Shown here one piece after another: positions 1-6,708 of a DNA stretch of 50,989 nucleotides (within the stretch, counting starts at the first letter, position 1; the number at the start of each line of letters is the position of its first letter). The translations under genes and the position numbers were made by a program. The stretch spans positions 1 to 50,989 of the forward strand of contig JAFSHN010000013.1 of NCBI GenBank assembly GCA_017440275.1, read 5' to 3'. The notes below the pieces were generated by a model. It saw nothing but the letters and a program-made list of their open reading frames with translations. It searched no databases and was not told the DNA's origin. The stretch comes from Bacillota bacterium (lineage in GTDB: Bacteria; Bacillota; Clostridia; Peptostreptococcales; Anaerovoracaceae).

Positions 1-807
1 GCTATTGACCAAGGTTTTATAAAGAGTGTAGATGACTTTGTGATGGACTATTACAAGGATATTTATACTCCCAAAAGAGGGGAACAAACTATATTTAAAG
101 TAACGATCAAACATTTACTTACAATGACAGCACCCTATAAGGGAAAGAGCGAGCCATGGAAAAAGGTTTGCACATCGGAAGATTGGACACTAACAACAAT
201 GGATATTTTAGGTGGCCGAAAAGGTATCACTAATGAGTTCAGATATCATACGCTTGGGGTTCAAATTCTTTTGGGAATTATCAGGATTACGAGTGGTATG
301 AATGTGCTTGATTTTGCTAACGAGTATCTTTTTAAACCTTTAGGAATTGCACCAAGAAGCAATGCAGGTTGCGAAAGTAAAGAAGACCAGTTTGAGTATT
401 TAATGAACAAAAATGATCACGGAAAGGTTTGGTTCTTGGACCCGACGGGCATGCCGACTGCGGGCTGGGGCTTATCCCTTTCAGCTTATGAAATGGCACA
501 GATAGGTTTGATGGTGCTCAATAACGGAGTATATAATGATACCCGTATTGTAAGTGAGAGTTGGATAGAAAAGATGACAAAAGCCTATATTTCTACCGAC
601 GAGACATTTGGGAATCAGGATTATGGGTTTTTGTGGTGGCTCCCTCATAGAACGAGGGACGTTATTGCTGCCATTGGTGATGGCGGTAATATTATATATG
701 TTGATAGAAAAAATCAAATTGTGGCAGCCATCACTGCACATTTTAAGCCTATGGTTTTTGATAGAGTGGAATATATTGAAAAAAATATTGTTGAAGCATT
801 TGAGTGA
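1..807 (+). CDS. Serine hydrolase, class C beta-lactamase-related (5' end outside window)
   Basis: The frame is open from base 1, so the gene starts upstream; the ATG at 40 is internal. The visible 268 residues match the C-terminal part of the beta-lactamase/penicillin-binding-protein-like hydrolase fold (PF00144). A Y-H-T triplet at 244-252 sits where the family has Y-x-N, and G-D-G-G-N at 676-690 sits where the third, substrate-pocket motif (H/K-x-G) is expected. The catalytic S-x-x-K motif must lie upstream of the window. Members hydrolyse esters or beta-lactam-like amides, often outside the membrane, but the substrate cannot be told. A membrane anchor or signal peptide could be in the missing part. 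Confidence 0.8.
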   Translation, partial: AIDQGFIKSVDDFVMDYYKDIYTPKRGEQTIFKVTIKHLLTMTAPYKGKSEPWKKVCTSEDWTLTTMDILGGRKGITNEFRYHTLGVQILLGIIRITSGMNVLDFANEYLFKPLGIAPRSNAGCESKEDQFEYLMNKNDHGKVWFLDPTGMPTAGWGLSLSAYEMAQIGLMVLNNGVYNDTRIVSESWIEKMTKAYISTDETFGNQDYGFLWWLPHRTRDVIAAIGDGGNIIYVDRKNQIVAAITAHFKPMVFDRVEYIEKNIVEAFE

Positions 808-838
808 GTTTGCAAGACTGCAGCAACACAACTAACAC

Positions 839-906
839 ATTACGGTTTTCGTAATTTGGTTAACAATTCCATTACACTGTTATCATAATAAAAGGAGGAA
901 ATCCCC
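839..906 (+). promoter_or_regulatory. Short hairpin and promoter-like stretch before the methyltransferase
   Basis: A 6-bp hairpin with arms ATTACG/CGTAAT (839-855) follows the serine hydrolase. It is followed by an AT-rich stretch with TTAACA (861-866) and CATAAT spaced like -35/-10 boxes, then a strong AAAGGAGG ribosome site. The hairpin lacks a clear T-run, so termination is uncertain. Confidence 0.3.
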
Positions 907-1674
907 ATGAGTATCACACAAGAGTTTTACGATAATTTAGCTGTTCATTATAACAAACTATTCCTCGATTGGCAGGAAACAACTAAAGAACAGGCTGTGA
1001 TTTTAGATAAAATCTTTTCTGACAACGGATACAGCAGGGAAGCACGAGTTCTGGATTGTGCATGTGGCATAGGTACACAGACAATGGGACTGGCTTCGCT
1101 GGGATATAATATGGCGGGGTCAGATATAAGCAGCAAAGAAGTGATTGAAGCCAAGTGGGAAGCCATCAGAAGAAATCTGGAAATCAGATTTGAATTTGCG
1201 GATTTTTGTAATCTGGCGGATCGTTTTAAAGAAAAGTTTGACATTATAATTGCGATAGACAATGCATTGCCTCACGCATCATCAAAAGAGATGCTAAAAA
1301 AAGCTGTTGAAAGCATCGTTGACCGTTTGGAAGAGGGCGGTATGTTCGTTGCCAGCATCAGAGATTATGATGAATTATTAAAAACTAAGCCACCTTATTC
1401 ACCTCCGTATATTCATAAAACCGAGAACGGACAACGCGTATCTTTCCAAACCTGGGAATGGGAAGGTGAAAAATATAAGCTGGTACAGTACATTATTGAA
1501 GACGAGAAAGATCTGACAATCAACAAGTTCGAATGTGAGTACAGGGCCACCAGAAGAGCGGAACTAACAGAGTTATTAACAGCATGCGGATGTAAAACTG
1601 TTGAATGGAAGTTCCCGGAAGAAACGGGTTTCTATCAGCCTATTGTTATTGCAAAAAAGTTTTCAGAAATTTAA
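907..1674 (+). CDS. Class I SAM-dependent methyltransferase
   Basis: 255 residues with a Rossmann-type SAM-binding core. Motif I reads LDCACGIGTQT at about residues 49-59. The motif II acidic position is in AGSDIS (about 71-76), and a later LEEGGMF strand-turn (about 140) is typical of the family. The N-terminal helix (FYDNLAVHYNKLF) and overall length resemble small-molecule N-methyltransferases of the glycine/sarcosine type, but I cannot name the substrate. The start is set by AAAGGAGG nine bases before the ATG. It is separated from the gene before by about 100 bases and followed by a separate small transcription unit, so it is probably monocistronic. Confidence 0.8.
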   Translation: MSITQEFYDNLAVHYNKLFLDWQETTKEQAVILDKIFSDNGYSREARVLDCACGIGTQTMGLASLGYNMAGSDISSKEVIEAKWEAIRRNLEIRFEFADFCNLADRFKEKFDIIIAIDNALPHASSKEMLKKAVESIVDRLEEGGMFVASIRDYDELLKTKPPYSPPYIHKTENGQRVSFQTWEWEGEKYKLVQYIIEDEKDLTINKFECEYRATRRAELTELLTACGCKTVEWKFPEETGFYQPIVIAKKFSEI

Positions 1675-1696
1675 TTAAAAAAAGTGAAAAAAGGCA

Positions 1697-1725
1697 TTGA
1701 CTTTATTCGGATAAAGTGGTAAAGT
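1697..1725 (+). promoter_or_regulatory. Promoter with embedded operator
   Basis: TTGACT (1697-1702) and TAAAGT (1720-1725) are separated by 17 bases. A palindrome ACTTTAT-tcgg-ATAAAGT (1700-1717) overlaps the -35 box and spacer, the usual place for a repressor site. No complete protein gene follows before the terminator at 1840. Confidence 0.55.
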
Positions 1726-1729
1726 AAAA

Positions 1730-1879
1730 GTACCTTAAGAATAGGAGGTACGGACCGAAGAAAAATTAACTTAATTTCTAGGATAAAATTTTAAGAAAGA
1801 GATGGTGCCTGTAATGTGTTTGAAAGAACCTAATTAAGACCCGTTCGAAGTAGTAAAAATATTTCGAACGGGTTTTTTA
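1730..1879 (+). ncRNA. Candidate small RNA or short-peptide transcript ending at a strong terminator
   Basis: Between the promoter at 1697 and a terminator at 1840-1879 lies about 110 bases without a normal gene. It opens with a hairpin GTACCT/AGGTAC (1730-1751) that encloses an AGGAGG sequence. Further GGA triplets occur at about 1752 and 1781. An 11-codon frame starts at ATG 1802 and ends at TAA 1835-1837, with only a weak ribosome site. It could be a regulatory RNA, an RNA with exposed GGA motifs, or a leader peptide. I do not recognise a known RNA family. Confidence 0.4.
1840..1879 (+). terminator. Rho-independent terminator
   Basis: Perfect 10-bp stem CCCGTTCGAA/TTCGAACGGG with a 13-base loop, followed directly by six T. 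Confidence 0.85.
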
Positions 1880-1881
1880 TA

Positions 1882-1890
1882 TGGTATAAT
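1882..1890 (+). promoter_or_regulatory. Extended -10 promoter
   Basis: TGG-TATAAT is an extended -10 element just after the terminator at 1840. It would drive the short membrane-peptide frame at 1925 and perhaps the HTH regulator. The -35 region is poor. Confidence 0.45.
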
Positions 1891-1924
1891 ATGTATAAAC
1901 AAGCATTTGTACAAAGGAGGCCTC

Positions 1925-2002
1925 ATTGCTGACTATATTTCACCATTCATTTTCTGCAGTATTGCGCTGGTGATTTGCCTTAAGGTGGCAAAAGACAAAT
2001 AG
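1925..2002 (+). CDS. Possible small hydrophobic peptide with ATT start (toxin-like)
   Basis: A 25-codon frame beginning with ATT lies four bases after a strong AAAGGAGG (1913-1920) and ends TAG at 2000-2002. It reads about four polar residues, one hydrophobic helix (SPFIFCSIALVICL), then a basic tail (KVAKDK). That layout is typical of small type I toxin or holin-like peptides in Firmicutes. A short hairpin GCAAC/GTTGC plus TTTT (2003-2021) follows immediately. ATT is a rare start codon, so this may instead be a decayed copy that lost its ATG. No antisense antitoxin RNA can be proven by eye. Confidence 0.4.
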   Translation: MADYISPFIFCSIALVICLKVAKDK

Positions 2003-2066
2003 GCAACAGCGGGTTGCTTTTCAAAACGTGAGCCTCAAGATATAATACTTGCGAGGTGATGAACTA

Positions 2067-2831
2067 ATGGATACAAAAGATATTATTCTTGAACTCAGAA
2101 CGAAAAAGGGAATGTCCCAGGATGACTTGGCGGAAAAGGTGTTTGTCACTCGTCAGGCAGTTTCACGCTGGGAAAATGGTGACACAATACCAAACACTGA
2201 AACGCTCAAATTATTATCTAAATTATTTGACGTTTCCATCAATACCCTTCTCGGATCTCCCAGAAAGCTTGTCTGCCAGTGCTGTGGTATGCCCCTGGAG
2301 GATTCCGATATAAGTAAAGAGACGGACGGCTTTTTTAATGAAGAATACTGTAAATGGTGTTATGCAGACGGAGAATATATGTATCACGATATGGACGATT
2401 TGATTGATGTCTGCGTTAACCATATGGCAAATGAACATTTTACGCCCGACCAGGTTCGAGAATATATGAAAGATATGCTCCCAAAACTCGATTATTGGAA
2501 AAAATACAAAAATCTTGCCGGTGCTGAAAAATTTGAAGAATTTAAAAGTAAGCTTATAGAAGAATTTAATGCTTTGAACATAGAGGGGATGCCGAAGGTA
2601 AAAAGCCTTAATGCTCTCGTGGGAGCATATATTAACATGGAATATCGTCTCCCTAACGGAAAAACCGTAAAGTTCCTCGACGATAATACAACTTATCTTG
2701 GGAATCAGCTTGAATCCGAGTTCGGGGGCAATAGATGCTTTGGGATTGCGGCCAATATGGACTTTTTGTTGGTGTGTACATACGAAGAAAAGGGTGAAAA
2801 TCCTGAGCTGGTAGTATATAAAAAGAGATAA
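2067..2831 (+). CDS. XRE-family HTH regulator with zinc-ribbon domain
   Basis: 254 residues from ATG 2067. GAGGTGATG eight bases upstream supports this start over an upstream in-frame TTG at 2049. Residues 1-62 are a classic lambda-repressor-like HTH (KGMSQDDLAEKVFVTRQAVS then RWENG). Around residues 68-105 comes a putative zinc ribbon, CQCCGMPL followed by EYCKWC (CxxC...CxxC). The C-terminal 80 residues look like a small mixed alpha/beta ligand-binding or effector part that I cannot name. HTH plus this zinc-ribbon type is common in clostridia as a single-gene regulator. Targets are unknown; the small peptide unit just upstream could be one. Confidence 0.8.
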   Translation: MDTKDIILELRTKKGMSQDDLAEKVFVTRQAVSRWENGDTIPNTETLKLLSKLFDVSINTLLGSPRKLVCQCCGMPLEDSDISKETDGFFNEEYCKWCYADGEYMYHDMDDLIDVCVNHMANEHFTPDQVREYMKDMLPKLDYWKKYKNLAGAEKFEEFKSKLIEEFNALNIEGMPKVKSLNALVGAYINMEYRLPNGKTVKFLDDNTTYLGNQLESEFGGNRCFGIAANMDFLLVCTYEEKGENPELVVYKKR

Positions 2832-2855
2832 AAATGATTGAATATGAAAGATAAC

Positions 2856-2902
2856 GAAGAAGTGGCTGTTAACAAAAAGTGTAATAGCCACTTCTTCTTG
2901 TT
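2856..2902 (+). terminator. Terminator-like hairpin
   Basis: Perfect 12-bp stem GAAGAAGTGGCT/AGCCACTTCTTC with an 18-base loop. The T-rich tail is weak (TTGTTGG). Confidence 0.55.
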
Positions 2903-2953
2903 GGTGGTATAATGTGATTATCAGATAACAATCCTTGACAGGAGGAATTACAA

Positions 2954-4336
2954 ATGAAAAAGACAGTTTCGGAACAACTTTACGAAGAATTTTTAGATAA
3001 TTATAAACTGAAAAGAGGTCTGTATAATCACGCTCTCGAACTATCAAAACCCAATTTTGTTGAAGTAGATAAGCTGCAGAAACTGGTATTTCAAAAGATA
3101 GAAATTCCGGCTACTATGGCTACAAAAAACGGCACTATATTCAACACCAAATTAAATTTAGCAAAGCTCGAAGCTGAAAAAGCAGTAAAAGACATAGTTA
3201 GAAGACACAGAACATTCCGTATGGACGGAGATGATGTGGAGAGATTATGTGATTTTATGGAGCAGGAAGTTTTAAATAAGCTTCTTTGGCCTTTCCATCT
3301 TTTAACTGTGGAAGCAGAGCTGGAGAGAGAACAGTTTTTCCCGATTGCTCACGAGATGGAAAAGATTGTGCAGCAGGTATTTGAGATTATAGACAATTTC
3401 TATAATGCCTTCTTCCAGAGTGAACAGAATATCCAACAGCGTGCAAAAGCCAATATGGAGAGAATGGACAGACAGACCGATGCATGGGCAGCTAATGCTC
3501 CGGTACGTGTCAGAGGGAATATCAGAGAACTGGGAGGACACTTACATATCTATGCAAATGTAGAGTCCACAGTAACACCGGGAATGATTACCGCTGATTA
3601 TCAGGTTAACGAACTCGTTGCAAACCAGGATGCTAAGAGAGAAAGCATAGAAAACCAAAAATCTCTGCTTGACTATCTTGAAAGATCATTATTGGAAGTG
3701 GTTGACGGATATATTTCTTGTTGGTACGACTGTCTTGAAAACAAGCTAAATAAAGTTGTCGGAAAATGCGTATTTGGTCCAAGCGTATATTTACAAATTG
3801 CAAATGTAAGACCACATATAAAGGAAAATGCCAAAAAATTGTTTACGCGCTTTTCCAATGATGATGACTTTGCGCACATAGAATACTTTCTGCGTTTCTA
3901 TGGCTATGATATGGATGACTTGTTCGGCCAGAAAGTAGCGATGGATATGTATAACGGCTATGTGAGAAATAAAGAAATCGATGAACTTGATTTTTATAAT
4001 AACTTTTATTGCTATTTCTACGGCGTAGAGCATGCCATAGAGTATGAGCCTCTTTTCAAAAGATTCAAAGAATTATTAAAGGATCAGACCAGAAAGATGT
4101 GCGAAAAGCGATATGAAAAAGACAAGGAAAGCTACACTGATGTATACTGCGACCGCATATTGGCACCAACATATAGATTACTTGATGCTATCCCGGGTCT
4201 TGATAATAAACACAGAAGATATTTGTCCAACGCGTGCCATTATATCTTTTATGATGTAATGGGAGATACTAACTTCCGTGATATTTATGACGAAAAAAAT
4301 GATGATTTCTTCTTCGACTGGAGTCCGGAAGAATAA
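2954..4336 (+). CDS. Uncharacterised 460-residue cytoplasmic protein
   Basis: Start set by AGGAGG eight to ten bases before ATG 2954. I do not recognise a family. The protein is soluble (no signal peptide or membrane segment), mostly helical and rich in aromatic and charged residues. A helical region at about 60-190 is followed by a more basic segment (ERMDRQ...RVRGNIRELGGHLHIY, about 168-200), then a tyrosine-rich C-terminal half (for example YNNFYCYFYG, about 350). It ends in an acidic tail. It is flanked by terminators, so probably expressed alone. It could be a phage-defence, scaffold or stress protein; nothing in the sequence decides this. Confidence 0.6.
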   Translation: MKKTVSEQLYEEFLDNYKLKRGLYNHALELSKPNFVEVDKLQKLVFQKIEIPATMATKNGTIFNTKLNLAKLEAEKAVKDIVRRHRTFRMDGDDVERLCDFMEQEVLNKLLWPFHLLTVEAELEREQFFPIAHEMEKIVQQVFEIIDNFYNAFFQSEQNIQQRAKANMERMDRQTDAWAANAPVRVRGNIRELGGHLHIYANVESTVTPGMITADYQVNELVANQDAKRESIENQKSLLDYLERSLLEVVDGYISCWYDCLENKLNKVVGKCVFGPSVYLQIANVRPHIKENAKKLFTRFSNDDDFAHIEYFLRFYGYDMDDLFGQKVAMDMYNGYVRNKEIDELDFYNNFYCYFYGVEHAIEYEPLFKRFKELLKDQTRKMCEKRYEKDKESYTDVYCDRILAPTYRLLDAIPGLDNKHRRYLSNACHYIFYDVMGDTNFRDIYDEKNDDFFFDWSPEE

Positions 4337-4390
4337 ACATCATTGTATGAGGATACCAAATCATAAATGTAAAAAAATGTAAAATTTTAC

Positions 4391-4420
4391 TTGCAAAAGT
4401 TTGGACTACTTTGATATAAT
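4391..4420 (+). promoter_or_regulatory. Promoter of the DUF5688 leader
   Basis: TTGCAA (4391-4396) and TATAAT (4415-4420) with an 18-base spacer; transcription would begin near 4427. Confidence 0.65.
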
Positions 4421-4426
4421 AGTTAA

Positions 4427-4525
4427 AAATAAATAAGCAAGGTCTTATCCGGCCGGGCTACACACGGGCATAAGCGTGCGAGGATGATTACAGTGAATAC
4501 TGTAGTTGTTTTCGCACGTTTTTTG
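4427..4525 (+). promoter_or_regulatory. Attenuator-like structured 5' leader
   Basis: The transcript would first form CTTAT/ATAAG (4444-4448 with 4470-4474) around a GC-rich inner part. It would then form a 20-bp hairpin (4475-4494 with 4499-4518) in which every position can pair, several as G-U, followed by TTTTTT. A competing short pairing CACG (4463-4466) with CGTG (4475-4478) would break the terminator's base. The terminator lies between a good promoter and the ribosome site of the next gene, the layout of a riboswitch or attenuator. I could not match it to a known riboswitch class. Confidence 0.55.
4475..4525 (+). terminator. Terminator within the leader
   Basis: 20-bp stem with G-U pairs, GAAT loop, then six T and G. 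It ends about eight bases before the ribosome site of the DUF5688 gene. Confidence 0.75.
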
Positions 4526-4543
4526 TTTTGGAAAGGAGAGAAA

Positions 4544-5467
4544 ATGAAATTTAAACAGTTTATGAGGGACACAGAAGAAGCAGTACGAAATGAGATCCCG
4601 GAGGTACTGAGAGAAGAAATAACAGTTGAAATCATTGAAGTTATGAAAACAAATGATGAGATTCTGCATGGTCTGAGAATGAACATACCCGGAAAAAACA
4701 GTATGCCTACAGTTTATCTGGAGGATTGTTACAAGGAGTTTAAGAATGGTATGGATTTAAAAAAAATAGCTGAAATGATTATCGAATTATCGGTAGAAGC
4801 ATACAAAAATGCACCGGAATATGCGGATATTTCTTTAGAATATGAAGACATCAGAGACAATTTGATTGTTCAGCTTCTGGATGGGGATATGAACAGCGAG
4901 CATCTGAAAGAACTGGTATATAAATCTGTGGGTAATGGATTCGTGATGATTGCTTATATCGTCATTTCAGAGGCGGATGGAAATTGTATGAGAACTGCTG
5001 TCACCAAGTCTATGGCAGAACAATTTGGATATGATGTGGATGCCGTAATGGATGTTGCTTTGTTGAATACTATTGAGCGTTTTGAACCGGTTTTTTGTGA
5101 TTTAGCCGATTTATGTGATACAGGGAAGGCTCATCGATTGTTGAATCCAATGAATGAAGAGTTTGAAATTGCACCTGATCGGGGAATGTATTTTTTGAGC
5201 AATTCGTTATATAGGGATGGTGCCAGTGCTTTGTTTTATCCGTTTGTAGCGGAACGTATCGGTGAACTTCTTGACGACAATTATTATGTGCTTCCATCAA
5301 GTCTTCATGAGGTGATTATTGTTCCGGCAAGTACGGGATTAACCATTGCTGACATGAAAAATATGGTTAAAGATGCAAATTGCACTGTAGTTGATAAGAG
5401 AGATATATTGAGTAACAAAGTTTTGCTTTATGACAGAATCAGTAACAATCTCTTTATTACAGAATAA
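4544..5467 (+). CDS. DUF5688 family protein
   Basis: 307 residues from ATG 4544, chosen because GGAGAG lies just before it; an upstream in-frame ATG at 4484 falls inside the terminator hairpin. The sequence matches my memory of DUF5688, a family of about 300-residue proteins frequent and often multicopy in Lachnospiraceae and relatives. Features are an N-terminal acidic helical part (MKFKQFMRDTEEAV), a central beta-rich region, and a conserved-looking C-terminal segment (YVLPSSLHEVIIVPAS, about 260-275) ahead of a final helix. No membrane segment or catalytic motif is evident and the function is unknown. Its expression is probably conditional because of the attenuator in front. Confidence 0.65.
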   Translation: MKFKQFMRDTEEAVRNEIPEVLREEITVEIIEVMKTNDEILHGLRMNIPGKNSMPTVYLEDCYKEFKNGMDLKKIAEMIIELSVEAYKNAPEYADISLEYEDIRDNLIVQLLDGDMNSEHLKELVYKSVGNGFVMIAYIVISEADGNCMRTAVTKSMAEQFGYDVDAVMDVALLNTIERFEPVFCDLADLCDTGKAHRLLNPMNEEFEIAPDRGMYFLSNSLYRDGASALFYPFVAERIGELLDDNYYVLPSSLHEVIIVPASTGLTIADMKNMVKDANCTVVDKRDILSNKVLLYDRISNNLFITE

Positions 5468-5499
5468 GATAGGAATAAAACAAAATAAGAAAAAATTAT

Positions 5500-5540
5500 G
5501 GAATCTTTGGTGATAATATCACGGAAAGATCCTTTTATTT
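5500..5540 (+). terminator. Rho-independent terminator
   Basis: Stem GGAATCTTT (5500-5508) with AAAGATCC (5525-5532), one bulged A, then TTTTATTT. Confidence 0.65.
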
Positions 5541-5585
5541 CGGGCATAATAAAGCTACAAAAGAAAAGAAAGAGAGGGCGAGACA

Positions 5586-5891
5586 ATGTCAGCTATTAAT
5601 ATCAATAAAGAAAATTTTGAAAGTGAAGTTTTAAGATCAGATAAACCGGTACTGCTTGATTTCTGGGCACCATGGTGCGGACCTTGCCAAATGGTTCTTC
5701 CGATTGTTGAAGAAATCGCAGTGGAAAATCCACATATCAAAGTGGCAAAGGTGAATGTACAAGAGCAGCGTGAACTGGCGAAACAGTTCAGAGTGATGAG
5801 CATCCCGGCACTGTTCGTTATGAAAGACGGCAAGATTGTCAACCAGGCACTGGGGGCAATGCCAAAACAGCAAATTTTAAACTTGATATAG
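5586..5891 (+). CDS. trxA: Thioredoxin
   Basis: 101 residues, the usual thioredoxin length. The active site WCGPC is at about residues 30-34, preceded by LLDFWAP, and the cis-proline loop is SIPAL (about 74-78). The fold order beta-alpha-beta then C-terminal KDGKIV hairpin is intact. It reduces disulfides in cytoplasmic proteins using thioredoxin reductase, which is not in this window. It is flanked by terminators on both sides, so it is transcribed alone, unlike genomes that pair trxA with trxB or glycine reductase genes. The start follows an AGAGGGCGAGAC sequence. Confidence 0.95.
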   Translation: MSAININKENFESEVLRSDKPVLLDFWAPWCGPCQMVLPIVEEIAVENPHIKVAKVNVQEQRELAKQFRVMSIPALFVMKDGKIVNQALGAMPKQQILNLI

Positions 5892-5921
5892 GTGTACAAC
5901 ATAATATACAAAATTCAGTAA

Positions 5922-5953
5922 ACGGTCGCTTCTTGAGAGGCGGCTGTTTTATT
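5922..5953 (+). terminator. Rho-independent terminator
   Basis: 8-bp stem ACGGTCGC/GCGGCTGT, two of the pairs G-U, then a T-rich tail. Confidence 0.65.
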
Positions 5954-6005
5954 TATGGCATATACAATGCAAAAGTGTTAAAATACTAAAAAGGAGATTT
6001 GCAAT

Positions 6006-6656
6006 ATGGAATATAAGGTTATAAATACAAAAGGTATTATTTATATAGAACCTATACCGGGAAGCAATGAATGGTACTGGGGAACGGACTACGCCTGGGG
6101 CGATTTGTACGAAGTAGAGGATTCCATTGCGGAAGGTTACGAAACAAAACCCAACAGATTAATTTTTGTTAAGTATCCTGAAGGAGAATTATGTGAACCT
6201 GTAAAGGCATCTAAAGGTCAGTACTTTGATAGACCTATTTGCAGTGACGGCAAAATTTATTTTTTAATGGTAGATTTTTTGAAAAAAGAAATCTGGATTT
6301 ACAAGGCTTCGGAAGATTTGTGCGATGCCCAAAAGTGTGCAATCATCGATTTGAGCGAAGTTAAAAACTGCTATAATCTGCATCTGGCGAATTATCCGCT
6401 GATGTTGATTCGTCAGGGCAAAGAAAATGTGTTTGAAGAAATATGGCCAAACAGGACTTCATTTTCAATCGGAGAAAGAGAGGCTTTTTCACATAGAGAC
6501 GGAGAAAAATTGTATTTTTCGTGCTGGAATGAAGATGAAGAGGATAACTATAGCGAAGAGGTAATCGTGAGAGCTTATCCCGAAGGCAGAGTTGTTGAAA
6601 GACTTGATGGATCTTTAATTGAACTTCCAAACGGAGAAAAATGGGTTTTAAAATAG
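6006..6656 (+). CDS. Uncharacterised 216-residue protein, beta-rich
   Basis: Start set by AAGGAGA before ATG 6006. I do not recognise the family. The protein is soluble and acidic with many aromatic residues and repeated strand-turn patterns (for example SDGKIYFLMVDF at about 79-90, DGEKLYFSCWNED at about 161-173, DGSLIELPNGEKW at the end). These look like blades of a beta-propeller or a small beta-sandwich. No signal peptide is visible. It sits alone between a terminator and the promoter of the U32 gene. Confidence 0.55.
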   Translation: MEYKVINTKGIIYIEPIPGSNEWYWGTDYAWGDLYEVEDSIAEGYETKPNRLIFVKYPEGELCEPVKASKGQYFDRPICSDGKIYFLMVDFLKKEIWIYKASEDLCDAQKCAIIDLSEVKNCYNLHLANYPLMLIRQGKENVFEEIWPNRTSFSIGEREAFSHRDGEKLYFSCWNEDEEDNYSEEVIVRAYPEGRVVERLDGSLIELPNGEKWVLK

Positions 6657-6667
6657 GCAGTGATATA

Positions 6668-6676
6668 TGGTATAAT
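6668..6676 (+). promoter_or_regulatory. Extended -10 promoter for the U32 operon
   Basis: TGG-TATAAT ends about 30 bases before the ATG at 6709, with GAGGAGG as ribosome site. Confidence 0.5.
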
Positions 6677-6708
6677 ATTATGTCAATTACGTACTCGAGG
6701 AGGCAAAC

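Noticed and set aside
2223-3047. A 274-residue reading frame on the minus strand.
   Set aside because: It lies across the HTH/zinc-ribbon gene and the start of the next gene, is antisense to both, and has no ribosome site or recognisable motif.
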